Part shown: positions 18,613-27,973 of the stretch, one piece after another
How positions within the stretch are numbered: position 1 is the first letter of the stretch
How the letters are laid out: each line of letters starts with the position of its first letter
Source: Jiella flava
Lineage (GTDB): Bacteria; Pseudomonadota; Alphaproteobacteria; Rhizobiales; Rhizobiaceae
Reading direction: 5' to 3'
Assembly: GCF_017349315.1 (NCBI RefSeq)
Contig: NZ_JAFMPP010000004.1
Location: forward strand, 186,001 to 250,000
Length of the DNA stretch: 64,000 nt
The notes under the pieces: model-generated
Database searches by the model: none
Told to the model about the DNA's origin: nothing
What the model saw: the letters and a program-made list of their open reading frames with translations, nothing else
Made by a program: the position numbers and the translations under genes

Positions 18613-19166
18613 CAAACTCTTCCGAACGTCTTCGCGATCGAAGACAATCCCCGGTGAAACGCCACCCTGACGGCGCCCTCGCTCATGTGGAGCTCGCGCG
18701 CTGTTTCACGGATCGATTTGCCCTCCACCGACAGCGCGGATACCACCGCCTGCTGGCGCCCTTTGAGCGAGGCGAGTGCCCGGCCGACATCACGGTTGAC
18801 GGCAGTCGGAGGGCCGCTCCGAGCGTCGACGACGTCGCCGATTTCGGCGATGTCGATCTCGATCCGGCGTCCGCGCCGGCGATAGGCGTCGATCGCTTTG
18901 TAACGGGCGATCGCGAACAGCCATGGAGCCACCGGTTCGCCCTTCCGCCAGGTGTGGCGCTTGGTATGGACGGCCAGCAGAATTTCCTGCACGAGGTCTT
19001 CCAGATCGAACCCGGCCGATTGGCGCGGCATGCGCCGCGCCGCGAACCGCCGAACGATCACCGCCGCCTCGGTCAGGAACCGTCGATAAGCCGTCTCGTC
19101 GCCCGCGACAGCCCGCTGCAGCAAGTCGTCGAGAGCGCGAAGCTTTGACGATGAGGCAGGCGGCAT
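18612..19166 (-). CDS. ECF-type RNA polymerase sigma factor
   Basis: 184 residues. Region 2 includes DLEDLVQEILLAVHTKRHTW and APWLFAIARYKAIDAYRRRGR (about 55-100), and region 4 has GKSIRETARELHMSEGAVRVAFHRGL (about 145-170). No C-terminal extension. It is coupled to the NrsF-like anti-sigma gene. The promoter region upstream contains GGCAAC and CGAAAC 16 bases apart (minus strand, about 19190-19217), a possible self-activated promoter, but this is weak. Rieske/FAD oxidoreductase lies upstream on the same strand. Confidence 0.88.
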   Translation of the reverse strand: MPPASSSKLRALDDLLQRAVAGDETAYRRFLTEAAVIVRRFAARRMPRQSAGFDLEDLVQEILLAVHTKRHTWRKGEPVAPWLFAIARYKAIDAYRRRGRRIEIDIAEIGDVVDARSGPPTAVNRDVGRALASLKGRQQAVVSALSVEGKSIRETARELHMSEGAVRVAFHRGLSSIAKTFGRV

Positions 19167-19298
19167 GGCGGGTCTTTCCTGGCGCGGCGGGACGATGTTT
19201 CGACCATGCGAAATTTTTGTTGCCGTGACATCGCGCCGTGATCACTTGGTGGTGAGTTCATCCTGGTTTGCCGCGCCGGCAGCCTTCGGTCGACAGTC

Positions 19299-20870
19299 TC
19301 AAAGCAGCTTGGCCGGCTGCCAGCTGACGGCTTCGAGGCGCGTCTTCGACGGTGTCGATCCGGAGAGGATCATCAGGCCGTGGAGATCGGCGGTAACATC
19401 CGCCTTGCCGCGGCCAAGAGCGGCGACGACCTTGTCGTCCTGGATGTAGAAGGCGGTGTAGCTGCCGGCCTCCAGGTCGCCCTCGATGTGACAGTTGTCG
19501 AATTCCTGGGCGTGGCCGACGTAATGGATCGGGCCATATTGCGCCGACCAGAAAAACGGCACGCCGGTAAATGGTGGGCTCTTGCCCAGCATCGCTCGGG
19601 CGGCGTGGCGGCCATGTTGCTCGGCGACCCGCCAATGCTCGATGCGGGCGCTGTAACCTCGTCCGTGCAGAGGAAATTTGGCGACGTCGCCGCCGGCGTA
19701 AAGGTTGGCATCGACGGAGAGATCGGCGCCGACGGCAATTGCATCCGCCTGATCCTCGCCGAAAATCGAGAGCCGCGGCTTGGCGCCGATGGCGACGAGG
19801 ACGAGATCGGCCGGCAGGTCTTCGCCGCTGGCAAGCCGAACGCCGGCGAGCCGGCCGTGCTTTTCCGTGATCGCCGCGACGCGGGCATGGGTCTTGATGG
19901 TCACGCCCTTTTCTCGGTGCTGTGCGACGATCTGACCGGCGACCGCCTCACCCCATTTGCTGGCAAAGGGCAGGGCTTCATGCGCGATGACCGTGACCGA
20001 CTTGCCGCCCTGGACGAGCGCGGCCGCTGCCTCCATGCCGATGAAACCCGAGCCGACAATGACGATCTCTTCGGCAGTCTCCGCAGTCCGCTTCACCGCT
20101 GCCGCATCGCCGTGGCTGCGCAGGGTGAGCACACCTGGCAGATCGGCATTGGCAAGCGGCAGCGTTGCCGCCTCGCTGCCCGGCGCGGCAAAACAGCGGT
20201 CATAGACCAATCCTTCACTTTTGCCGCTATCGCCGGCGAAGTGGATCGTCCGCGTCTCGGCGTCGATCCGCGCGACGGCCGCAGTGATCCGCTCGACGCC
20301 GATCGCGGCGAGGCCGCCGTCGCCGAGAAGGGCGAGATCCTCGTCGTCGCTCTTGCCTTGCAGATAGGCCTTCGACAGCGCCGTGCGGTCATAAGGCGGC
20401 TCGCCCTCGTCGCCGAACATCACGATCCGGCCGTCGAAGCCGCGGCGAACGAGTTCTTGCGCGCAGGCAAGGCCGGCCGCGCCGCTGCCGACAATGGCGA
20501 AGATGCGCTCGCCGCCGGATCGGCGTTCGCCGGGCGCGACGTCCGGGCGATACTCTTCGGCGTCCTTCGGGACTTCGACCAGGACGCGGCCGTCGACGAC
20601 GGCGGTCTCGAACCGGCTGAGGCAGCCTTGGCCCGGCGGTTCGGTGTGATCGCCGCTTTCAAGGTCGAAACAAGCGTGGTGCCAAGGGCAAATCACGCTG
20701 TTGCCGAGACGGGTGCCGTTCTTCAGCGGCGCACCTTTGTGGCTGCAATGGGCGCTTGTGGCGAGCACCCTGCCGCCGTCGCGGGCAAGCAGGATCTTAT
20801 AGTCGCCGGCTTCGACCTCGTGCAGGCCGGTTTCACCGAGATCGTCGAAGGCAGAAACGTCGTATTGCAT
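19299..20870 (-). CDS. Rieske-domain FAD-dependent NAD(P)H oxidoreductase (AIFL type)
   Basis: 523 residues. An N-terminal Rieske domain has CSH at 42-44 and CPWH at 61-64 as [2Fe-2S] ligands. It is fused to a pyridine nucleotide-disulphide oxidoreductase with FAD site FAIVGSGAAGLACAQELVRRG (about 120), NAD(P)H site EIVIVGSGFIGMEAAAAL (about 270), and FAD motif LYAGGDVAKFP (about 385). It resembles apoptosis-inducing-factor-like ferredoxin/rubredoxin reductases; the electron acceptor is unknown. I chose the ATG at 20870; the frame extends upstream to 20918. It precedes the ECF sigma gene, with a 132-bp gap. Confidence 0.88.
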   Translation of the reverse strand: MQYDVSAFDDLGETGLHEVEAGDYKILLARDGGRVLATSAHCSHKGAPLKNGTRLGNSVICPWHHACFDLESGDHTEPPGQGCLSRFETAVVDGRVLVEVPKDAEEYRPDVAPGERRSGGERIFAIVGSGAAGLACAQELVRRGFDGRIVMFGDEGEPPYDRTALSKAYLQGKSDDEDLALLGDGGLAAIGVERITAAVARIDAETRTIHFAGDSGKSEGLVYDRCFAAPGSEAATLPLANADLPGVLTLRSHGDAAAVKRTAETAEEIVIVGSGFIGMEAAAALVQGGKSVTVIAHEALPFASKWGEAVAGQIVAQHREKGVTIKTHARVAAITEKHGRLAGVRLASGEDLPADLVLVAIGAKPRLSIFGEDQADAIAVGADLSVDANLYAGGDVAKFPLHGRGYSARIEHWRVAEQHGRHAARAMLGKSPPFTGVPFFWSAQYGPIHYVGHAQEFDNCHIEGDLEAGSYTAFYIQDDKVVAALGRGKADVTADLHGLMILSGSTPSKTRLEAVSWQPAKLL

Positions 20871-20932
20871 TGAACCCGTCCAGATCGCGTCGTCGGGCAA
20901 CGGCCGGCAGGTCAGCAAAGTTCCTTAGGGGC

Positions 20933-21036
20933 GCCCTGCGTGCGATCGGACGCAGACAGGACGCTCTCACTCTCTGAAGCGCACGCCCTATCGTGCTGAC
21001 CGAAAATCGGAACCGATTTTCGGACCGATGCTGTAG
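20933..21036 (+). repeat. Dispersed palindromic repeat, copy 4 (complete form)
   Basis: Left hairpin CTGCGTGCGATCGGACGCAG at 20935-20956, then the linker GACGCTCTCACTCT, then a core with palindrome arms CCGAAAATCGG and CCGATTTTCGG (21000-21022) and the tail ACCGATGCTGTAG. The palindrome centre AA differs from the ATTC of copy 1, but pairing is kept, as expected for a selected RNA or DNA structure. Confidence 0.85.
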
Positions 21037-21134
21037 CGGCAGATGGAATTGCCTCGTTGACCGGAGCACGAAGAAAGCGGGGGCCGAAGCCACCCGCTTT
21101 GGTTTCTGCCGACGATGTTCCGGTCTGTCGCGAC

Positions 21135-21848
21135 TTAGGCGACGTAAGCCCCGGATCGGACGACCACCGGCGTTCCGGCGGGAACGCGGCTGTAAAGATC
21201 GATGATGTCCTGGTTCATGAAGCGGATGCAGCCGGAGGAATCGGCCGTGCCGATGGTCCAGTATTCCGGCGAGCCGTGTAGGCGGTACAATGTGTCGCGA
21301 TTGTTCTGGAAGAGATACATGGCGCGGGCACCGAGCGGATTGATGATGCCACCCGGCATACCATCGGCATATTCGGCGAGCTCCGGCTTGCGGCCGATCA
21401 TTTCCGAGGGCGGCGTCCAGGTCGGCCAGGTCTTCTTCGCCTGAACCTTGGCGCGGCCGCTCCAGCCGAATCCTTCGCGCCCGACGCCGACGCCGTAGCG
21501 CATCGCCCGACCGTTCGGCAGCGTTAGATAGGCGAACTTGTTGGTGGTGTCGACGACAACGGTCCCCGGCTTTTCTCCGGTTGGATTGTCGACTTCGCGG
21601 CGCAAGAAGCGCTCCGGCACCCGGCGCAGATCGACTGCCGGAATGACGATGCCGTTGTCGACCATCTGGCCGTACATCTGTAGATATTTCGGATCGACGC
21701 TCGGCGTACCGTCGGCATAAGCGGTCAGCGTCGAGGAAATCCGTGCATTGGGGCTGCTCGCACAGCCCGCGACAGTTGCGACGGCGCCGAGGCCCGCGAC
21801 GGTCAGAAATCGACGCCGCGAGAGACCACGTTCGTTGAAGTCGTTCAT
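21135..21848 (-). CDS. L,D-transpeptidase (YkuD family), lipoprotein or Tat-exported
   Basis: 237 residues. The N-terminus combines a twin-arginine-like SRRRFL (10-15) with a lipobox ending VAGC (Cys29), so it may be exported folded and lipidated. The catalytic region has LHGSPEYWTIG and the cysteine motif DSSGCIRF near residue 207, the usual SHGC(I)R form with Ser for His. It would make 3-3 crosslinks in peptidoglycan or attach proteins to it. Monocistronic, with repeat copy 4 downstream. Confidence 0.9.
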   Translation of the reverse strand: MNDFNERGLSRRRFLTVAGLGAVATVAGCASSPNARISSTLTAYADGTPSVDPKYLQMYGQMVDNGIVIPAVDLRRVPERFLRREVDNPTGEKPGTVVVDTTNKFAYLTLPNGRAMRYGVGVGREGFGWSGRAKVQAKKTWPTWTPPSEMIGRKPELAEYADGMPGGIINPLGARAMYLFQNNRDTLYRLHGSPEYWTIGTADSSGCIRFMNQDIIDLYSRVPAGTPVVVRSGAYVA

Positions 21849-22083
21849 TATCCCAGCCTTGTCATTTGTTTGATCTTGGAATTGGCCATTCTGCGGGCCA
21901 GTCCTTGCAATTTCATCTACATCAACGCTGCGTCATGGATTTGGTTCCTCCATCACAGATGGTTGAAACTATTACACTTTGGGAATTGCCGCACGTGCTG
22001 GCGCACGGCCCCGCAGCCGCGCTGCACCGCCCCGTGTCCAGCCCGGCGAGCGCTGGTTTCGGGGCCCGAGCGCTACGGCTGGG

Positions 22084-22746
22084 TCAGGCCGCGCTTGGCA
22101 GGTTCTTCAGATCCGGCAGAACGACATCCGGCTGGAGGTCGACATATTCGTCCGGCTCGCTTTTGCGATTGATCCAGACCGTCTGGAAACCGAAGTGCTT
22201 GGCGCCTGCGATGTCCCAGCGATTGGAGGACTGGAACGAGACGGCATGCGGATAGACGCGGAAATGGGTGGTGATCAACTCGTAGACTGCCGGCGCCGTC
22301 TTGTACTGGCCGCAATCTTCCGCCGAGAACAAGTCGTCGACCAGCGTTTCAAGCCCAGCCGAGCGCACCGCCCGGGCGAGCATGTCGCGCGAGCCGTTGG
22401 ACAGGATCGCCACCTTCGCCTGCCGCTCCTTCAGGGTGCGCAGCGTCGCAGGGACTTCGCCGTAACAGTCGAGATCGCGATAGGCTTCGAGCAGTGGCTC
22501 GCGCAGCGCCGGATCGACGTTGCCGGTCTTTTCGAAGGCGTAGTCGAGGGCGTCCTCGGTCAATTGCCAGAAATTGCGGCTGCAATCGCCCATCAACCCG
22601 CGCACCCAGGAATATTCCAGCTGCTTGCGCCGCCAGATCTCGGCAAGGTCGAGTCCGGCTTCGCCGATCCGTGCCGCATGTTTGGCGACGGCGGCCCCCG
22701 TGTCGAACAGCGTTCCATAGGCGTCGAAGACGTAAACGGACGGCAA
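22084..22746 (-). CDS. (S)-2-haloacid dehalogenase-type HAD hydrolase
   Basis: 220 residues, the normal length of type II haloacid dehalogenases. The nucleophile Asp8 is in VFDAYGTLFD, Ser/Asn in ILSNGS (about 113), the lysine in QYKTAPAVYEL (about 147), and the family signature SFQSSNRWDIAGAKHFGF near 170. It may hydrolyse C-Cl bonds of 2-haloacids or act on other small acids. The start appears to be TTG at 22746, with GGGGAT eight bases upstream; no in-frame ATG would keep the nucleophile. Divergent from the aminotransferase. Confidence 0.85.
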   Translation of the reverse strand: MPSVYVFDAYGTLFDTGAAVAKHAARIGEAGLDLAEIWRRKQLEYSWVRGLMGDCSRNFWQLTEDALDYAFEKTGNVDPALREPLLEAYRDLDCYGEVPATLRTLKERQAKVAILSNGSRDMLARAVRSAGLETLVDDLFSAEDCGQYKTAPAVYELITTHFRVYPHAVSFQSSNRWDIAGAKHFGFQTVWINRKSEPDEYVDLQPDVVLPDLKNLPSAA

Positions 22747-22955
22747 GTCGCTGATCCCCTTCTTTCGGTGCGGTGCCCGGTTCTGGCCGGGAAGATGGAG
22801 CAGGTCGGCGATGCGGCCATATGAGAGTGGATTGAAATGTCAGGAAACGGGCGTTAAGCGGGGCGAACGAAGGCGGCGTCGCGGTCTCGACCGGGGCCGC
22901 CAGCCAGAGCTGGGCATGGTCGCGCGACGGCGTGCGGGCCCGAAGGAGGAACGCC

Positions 22956-23831
22956 ATGTCGTCGCATGCCACAGCAGCAGATCGTCGAACCGTCACCTTC
23001 GTCGACGGTGTCTGGCACGACGGCAGCCCGGCGCTGATCGGTCCGCAGAGCCATGCGTTCTGGCTGGGCTCGACGGTGTTCGACGGGGCCCGCTGGTTTG
23101 AGGGCGTCGCGCCGGATCTTGATCGCCATTGCGCGCGGGTCAATCATTCGGCCACGGCTCTGGGCCTGAAGCCGACCGTCGCCGCCGACGAAATCGCGCG
23201 GCTCGTCGGGGAGGGACTACAGCGCTTTTCCGGCGAGACGGCGGTCTATATCCGGCCGATGTATTGGGCTGAGAACGGCGGCTATATGAGCGTGCCGGCC
23301 GATCCGGAATCGACGCGATTTGCGCTCTGCCTTTATGAGACGCCGATGATCGCGCCGGCGGGATTCTCGGTGACGGTCTCGCCGTTCCGCCGCCCGACGC
23401 CCGAGACGATGCCGACGCTCGCCAAGTCCGGCTGCCTTTATCCCAACAATGGCCGTGCCATCCTCGAGGCACGCTCGCGCGGCTTCGAGAATGCGCTCGT
23501 TCTCGACATGCTGGGCAATGTCGCGGAGACCGGGACGTCGAACATCTTTTTTGTCAAGAATGGCATGGTCTACACGCCGGTGCCGAATGGCTGCTTTCTG
23601 AACGGCATTACCCGACAGCGGGTGATTGGACTGCTCCGCGCGGCCGGCCGCGAGGTGGTTGAAAAAAGTCTTTCCGTGGCCGAGTTTTTGGATGCCGACG
23701 AGATTTTCTCGACCGGCAACCACTCGAAGGTCGTGCCGGTCAATCGCATCGAGGGTCGCGAATTGCAGCCGGGGCCGGTCTATCGCGAGGCCCGCGAGGC
23801 CTACATGGCCTTTGCCAAGGGCGGTGCGTGA
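22956..23831 (+). CDS. Branched-chain amino acid aminotransferase family (PLP fold type IV)
   Basis: 291 residues. The PLP lysine lies in LAKSGCLYPNN (about residue 157), with the fold IV motif ALVLDMLGNVAETGTSNIFFV downstream. It transfers the amino group between branched-chain or related amino acids and 2-oxoglutarate; D-amino acid aminotransferases share this fold, so the substrate is not certain. RBS AAGGAGGA lies five bases before the ATG at 22956. No ilv genes are adjacent. Confidence 0.85.
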   Translation: MSSHATAADRRTVTFVDGVWHDGSPALIGPQSHAFWLGSTVFDGARWFEGVAPDLDRHCARVNHSATALGLKPTVAADEIARLVGEGLQRFSGETAVYIRPMYWAENGGYMSVPADPESTRFALCLYETPMIAPAGFSVTVSPFRRPTPETMPTLAKSGCLYPNNGRAILEARSRGFENALVLDMLGNVAETGTSNIFFVKNGMVYTPVPNGCFLNGITRQRVIGLLRAAGREVVEKSLSVAEFLDADEIFSTGNHSKVVPVNRIEGRELQPGPVYREAREAYMAFAKGGA

Positions 23832-24017
23832 GCGGTTTTTGAGGCCCCGCGATTTCGCCGCAAGTTGCCGGAAAGAGCGCTGGCGAAACGGCGGCCGCGC
23901 GCTAGTTTCGGACCTCGACGATCGGTCGAGCCCGCGGGGGGCGAAGGCGCTGAACGGTGCCGGTCCTGCGATCCGGCCGCGACCGAAACAAACGAATCTC
24001 AACCGAAGGAGACGACG

Positions 24018-24620
24018 ATGGCTTTCACCCTTCCCGAGCTTCCCTACGCCTATGACGCGCTGGGCCCTTACATGTCGAAAGAAACGCTCGAGTTCCATCA
24101 CGACAAGCACCACAACGCCTATGTGACAAAGGGCAATGAGCTGGCCGAAAAGGCCGGTATGGCCGATCTCTCCGTCGAAGAGGTGGTGAAGAAGTCCTAT
24201 GGCACCGACCAGGCTCTCTTCAACAACGCCGCTCAGCACTACAATCATATCCACTTCTGGAAGTGGATGACGCCGAATGGCGGCGGCAAGAGCCTGCCCG
24301 AGAAGCTGCAGAAGGCGTTCGACGCCGATCTCGGCGGCTATGACAAGTTCAAAGCCGATTTCGAGGCTGCGGGTGCCGGCCAGTTCGGCTCGGGCTGGGC
24401 CTGGGTCGCGGTCAAGAGCGGCAAGCTCGAAATCATCAAGACTCCGAATGGCGAGAACCCGCTGGTCCACGGCGGCGTGCCGATCCTCGGCGTCGACGTG
24501 TGGGAGCACTCCTACTACATCGACTACCGCAACGCTCGGCCGAAATATCTTTCGGCCTTCGTCGACAGCTTGGTGAACTGGGACTACGTGCTCGAGTGCT
24601 ACGAGAAGGCGACCGCTTGA
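24018..24620 (+). CDS. sodB: Superoxide dismutase, iron type
   Basis: 200 residues. Metal ligands His27, His77, Asp160 and His164 are in the expected places (FHHDKHH, QHYNH, DVWEH). Gln73 in the N-terminal domain and Gly145 in the C-terminal domain point to the iron form, as manganese enzymes carry the key Gln in the second place. It disproportionates superoxide in the cytoplasm. RBS GAAGGAG lies six bases before the ATG. A rho-independent terminator follows, so it is likely monocistronic. Confidence 0.93.
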   Translation: MAFTLPELPYAYDALGPYMSKETLEFHHDKHHNAYVTKGNELAEKAGMADLSVEEVVKKSYGTDQALFNNAAQHYNHIHFWKWMTPNGGGKSLPEKLQKAFDADLGGYDKFKADFEAAGAGQFGSGWAWVAVKSGKLEIIKTPNGENPLVHGGVPILGVDVWEHSYYIDYRNARPKYLSAFVDSLVNWDYVLECYEKATA

Positions 24621-24682
24621 CTGGCGCGTCCTGATTCGGTTCGGGCACCTCGATCCGATCATGCCGACCGAATTTTCGATGA

Positions 24683-24713
24683 CGGCCCTGGGATATCCCG
24701 GGGCCGTTTTTTT
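24683..24713 (+). terminator. Rho-independent terminator of sodB
   Basis: CGGCCC and GGGCCG arms, with an inner GGGA/TCCC extension and a short loop, are followed by seven T residues. It lies 62 bases after the sodB stop. Confidence 0.9.
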
Positions 24714-24832
24714 GTCAGTCGCACACGTGTTCGTGAGTGCTCTATCTGCCGCAGCGTCATTATCGCAAAGTAGAGCCGTTCCAAACGATGACCCGGCCGT
24801 CGTCTGATTCCTTGGCCGAGAGGAGTGTCTTC

Positions 24833-25294
24833 ATGTCTGCAGCCCGACCCTTCACCTTCGCCCCCCTCGTCGTCGCCATCGCCGCAATCTTTGCGGTGCC
24901 GGCGATCGCCGCCAATCTCGATGCGATCAAGGAGCGCCAGCACCTGATGAAGGAAAACGGCAAGGCAACCAAGGCGGGCGCTGCGATGCTGAAGGGCCAG
25001 GCCGAGTTCTCGCCGGATAAGGCCAAGGAGGTCTTCACTCAGATGCATGAAGTCGCGATGAAATTCGGCGACTATTTCCCGGAAGACTCCAAGACCGGCA
25101 ACAAGACCGAAGCGGCGCCCGCGATCTGGAATAAGCCGGACGCCTTCAAGGCCGAGCTCATGAAGTACCAGAAGGACACCCAGGCCGCGCTCGACGCCAA
25201 CCCGCAGGATCTCAAGGCCTTCGGCCAGAGCTTCGCCATGGTCACCAAGAACTGTAAAGGCTGCCACCAGGAATTCCGCGTCGATAAACGGTGA
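24833..25294 (+). CDS. Class II cytochrome c (c-556 type), periplasmic
   Basis: 153 residues with a signal peptide ending near AIAA (about 26). A single haem motif CKGCH (141-145) lies at the C-terminus, as in class II cytochromes. The N-terminal helix holds ERQHLMKENGKATK with a Met in the position of the axial ligand of c-556, rather than a five-coordinate c'. It probably carries electrons in the periplasm. I chose the ATG at 24833 because of RBS GAGAGGAG; an in-frame start upstream would lack a signal peptide. Confidence 0.87.
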   Translation: MSAARPFTFAPLVVAIAAIFAVPAIAANLDAIKERQHLMKENGKATKAGAAMLKGQAEFSPDKAKEVFTQMHEVAMKFGDYFPEDSKTGNKTEAAPAIWNKPDAFKAELMKYQKDTQAALDANPQDLKAFGQSFAMVTKNCKGCHQEFRVDKR

Positions 25295-25408
25295 CGGCCG
25301 TCCCGCAAGTCCACGCCGCGTTTGGGTCGATTTTTCGTCGCCATCGCTGTCGGCGAGGGGAGACGGGATCAGGCGGGATAGCCTGGCTCCCGCCAAAATC
25401 GCTTTCGA

Positions 25409-25879
25409 TCAGCCGCAGCGGACGGTGGTGATGCGGTTCTGCTCGTCGGTGACGAGGTCGAGCCGGCCGGGGATGAATTCCTGGGTGATCGGCTGATTGG
25501 GATAGAGGATGCGGACGGTTTTGGCGCCGGTCGCCTGTTGGGCCCGGTCGATGGCGACGCTGGTGCCGAGCTGGCCAACCAGGAAGGTGGCGGCGCTGGC
25601 GTTGCAGGTGCCGGCGCCGGCATTGCCGGGGGCGGCGGGTATGCCGGCCATGGGGGCGCTCCCCGGCGCGTCGGGCGCGGGCAGGGGGTGCGCGGGCACT
25701 GCGCCTTGCGGGGGAAGCGGCGCCATGCCGGGCTGGGCATTGGGCTGAACGCCGTCGGTCGACGGTAAAGCCATGCCGGTTGCTGGCTGCGGCGCCGGCT
25801 TGTCCGCGCTGCTGGCGCAGGCACCGAGGGCAAAGGCGGTGGAAAGAAGAAGGAGGGCGGTGGCGAGCGGTTTCGGCAT
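25409..25879 (-). CDS. I78-family peptidase inhibitor-like lipoprotein
   Basis: 156 residues. The lipobox LGAC (about residue 20) follows a hydrophobic signal. A Pro/Ala-rich linker (about 25-85) leads to a C-terminal domain with two cysteines, from GTCNASAATFLVGQLG to the final TVRCG, and the family motif FIPGRLDLVTDEQNRI. The domain matches I78 serine-protease inhibitors (chymotrypsin-inhibitor-like fold). Likely anchored to the outer membrane, facing the periplasm. Convergent with the cytochrome gene. Confidence 0.82.
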   Translation of the reverse strand: MPKPLATALLLLSTAFALGACASSADKPAPQPATGMALPSTDGVQPNAQPGMAPLPPQGAVPAHPLPAPDAPGSAPMAGIPAAPGNAGAGTCNASAATFLVGQLGTSVAIDRAQQATGAKTVRILYPNQPITQEFIPGRLDLVTDEQNRITTVRCG

Positions 25880-25970
25880 ATTGGCCTCGTCTGTCGTCGT
25901 CGCGGGATGGGCGGGCGTGTCTGTCGTCGGGCTGACTCGGGTCTGCCCGTGTCGTCTCTTCGCGCGGGCC

Positions 25971-25989
25971 AAAAGCCCGCAGCGGGCTT
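25971..25989 (-). terminator. Rho-independent terminator of purM-purN
   Basis: Read on the minus strand, AAGCCCGC and GCGGGCTT pair around a one-base centre and are followed by TTTT. It lies just after the purN stop at 25998. A second GC-rich repeat of the same bases (GCGGGC) lies beside it. Confidence 0.75.
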
Positions 25990-25997
25990 GGCGGCAG

Positions 25998-26708
25998 TCA
26001 GCTGTGGCGGGCGTCCGGGCTGACCAGAATCTGCGGCGATGCCCCGGCATGGACAATGTCGGCATCGGCCCTCTCGGCCGATTCGGGATTGCGCAAAACA
26101 GCCGCCGTGCCGTTGACCATCCGCACCTGGGCGGTGAGCACCAGCCGCAGCGCATGCGGATAAAGCCGGTGCTCGGCCCTCAACAGCCGATCGGCGAGGC
26201 TGTCGGCGGTGTCGCCCGGCTCGATCGGGATCGCCGCCTGAGCGATGATCGGCCCCTCGTCCATCCGCTCGGTGACGTAATGGACGGTGCAGCCATGAAT
26301 GCGCATGCCGGCGGCCAGCGCCCGGGCATGGGTGTCGAGCCCAGGAAACAGCGGCAGCAGCGAGGGGTGAATGTTGATCATCCGCCCCTCGAAGCGGCGC
26401 ACGAAATCGGCCGAAAGCAGGCGCATATAGCCGGCGAGGCAGATGATGTCCGGCTTGACCCGGTCGAGTTCTGCCAGCACCGCCTGTTCATGGGCTTGGC
26501 GATCGGCATAGGCCTTTTGGTCAACGGCGATCGCCTCGATCTCATAGCGTTTCGCCGTCTCCAGGCCTTTCGCATTCGGCCGGTTGGAGATCACCGCTTT
26601 GACCTCGCCGGGAAAGCTCGGATCCATGCAGGCGGCGATGATCGCGCTCATATTCGAGCCGCGGCCGGAGATTAAGATGGCGATGCGCTTGCGCGAGACC
26701 TTGCTCAT
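25998..26708 (-). CDS. purN: Phosphoribosylglycinamide formyltransferase
   Basis: 236 residues, slightly long. It transfers formyl from 10-formyl-tetrahydrofolate to GAR in purine synthesis. The phosphate-binding motif is ILISGRGSNM (10-19), and the catalytic Asn-His-Asp set lies in MINIHPSLLPLFPGLDTH and MDEGPIIAQ. The ATG at 26708 shares a base with the purM stop (TGATG), so purM and purN are translationally coupled. The last 25 residues are variable and non-catalytic. Confidence 0.95.
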   Translation of the reverse strand: MSKVSRKRIAILISGRGSNMSAIIAACMDPSFPGEVKAVISNRPNAKGLETAKRYEIEAIAVDQKAYADRQAHEQAVLAELDRVKPDIICLAGYMRLLSADFVRRFEGRMINIHPSLLPLFPGLDTHARALAAGMRIHGCTVHYVTERMDEGPIIAQAAIPIEPGDTADSLADRLLRAEHRLYPHALRLVLTAQVRMVNGTAAVLRNPESAERADADIVHAGASPQILVSPDARHS

Positions 26709-27775
26709 CAGAACGCCAAGTCGCTGGTGAAGGTCACGCCCTCGCCATGACGGGGCTGGATCTGGCCGATGACGGTGACGGTTTCGCCCGCCTCCTGCAG
26801 CAGCGCCGAGGCCGTGGCCGCGTCGGCCTGCGAGACGACGACGATCATGCCCACACCGCAATTGAAGGTGCGCAGCATCTCGTCCGTCGCGACACCGCCG
26901 ACCGCCCGCAGCCAGGAAAACACCGGCTGCGGTTTGAAGGCCGTAAGATCGATCTCGGCGGAAAGATGATCGGGCAACACGCGGGGAATGTTGTCGACGA
27001 AGCCGCCGCCGGTGATATGGGCGAGGGCCTTGATCCCGGCCCCGCCGCGAATCGCTGAGAGCAGCGATTGGACGTAGATCCGGGTCGGCTCGAGCAGCAC
27101 CGTGCCGAGGCTGCGGGTGTTGTCGAAGGGGACGGGATCGCTGTAGCCAAGACCGCTGCGTTCGACGATGCGCCGCACCAGCGAATAGCCGTTGGAATGG
27201 ACACCCGAGGAGGCAAGGCCGAGGATAACGTCGCCGGCGACAAGCGCTTCGGTTTGCGGCAACAGCGTGCCGCGCTCGGCGGCGCCGACGGCAAAGCCCG
27301 CGAGATCGTAGTCGCCTTCGGCATAAAGCCCCGGCATTTCGGCGGTCTCACCGCCGAGCAGGGCGCAGCCGGCGAGGCGGCAGCCAGCCGCGATACCCTT
27401 GACGATCGCCGCGCCCTCGTCGGGCTTCAGATGGCCGGTGGCATAATAGTCGAGAAAGAACAGCGGCTCGGCGCCTTGCACGACGAGATCGTTGACACAC
27501 ATGGCCACGAGATCGATGCCGACGGTGTCGTGCAGGCCGGCGTCGATCGCGACTTTCAGCTTGGTGCCGACGCCGTCATTGGCGGCAACGAGGATCGGAT
27601 CGGAAAACCCGGCGGCTTTCAGGTCGAACAGCCCGCCGAAACCTCCGATCTCGCCGTCGGCGCCCTTGCGCAGGGTCGAGCGCACATGCGGCTTGATCAG
27701 GCGCACCATTTCATTGCCCGCGTCGATGTCGACGCCGGCGCCGCGATAGGTCAATGGGTCTCGATCGTCAGTCAT
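26708..27775 (-). CDS. purM: Phosphoribosylformylglycinamidine cyclo-ligase (AIR synthetase)
   Basis: 355 residues. It closes the imidazole ring of AIR using ATP, one step after the FGAM synthase and two after PurN. Signature segments are [16 protein letters not shown] at the N-terminus, [21 protein letters not shown] and [11 protein letters not shown]. The start ATG at 27775 follows GGAGC by ten bases. It is divergent from the CDP-alcohol phosphatidyltransferase gene. Confidence 0.96.
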   Translation of the reverse strand: MTDDRDPLTYRGAGVDIDAGNEMVRLIKPHVRSTLRKGADGEIGGFGGLFDLKAAGFSDPILVAANDGVGTKLKVAIDAGLHDTVGIDLVAMCVNDLVVQGAEPLFFLDYYATGHLKPDEGAAIVKGIAAGCRLAGCALLGGETAEMPGLYAEGDYDLAGFAVGAAERGTLLPQTEALVAGDVILGLASSGVHSNGYSLVRRIVERSGLGYSDPVPFDNTRSLGTVLLEPTRIYVQSLLSAIRGGAGIKALAHITGGGFVDNIPRVLPDHLSAEIDLTAFKPQPVFSWLRAVGGVATDEMLRTFNCGVGMIVVVSQADAATASALLQEAGETVTVIGQIQPRHGEGVTFTSDLAF

Positions 27776-27973
27776 GTGGTGCCGTGCTCCGTTCCTCGCT
27801 GGAGTTGACATGATCGGCGAGCGCGGGCAAGTGCCGCCGATGGCAAAGCGTATCGCAAGCGCGGTCGATCGGGTGCCGACCGATGCGGATGCGCCCGCCG
27901 CCGGACGGTCGGGCGCGTGGTCGATGGGCGCTTTGAGCGGTGGCCGGAAGGCTGTCCGCCGGAGCGGCCGGCG

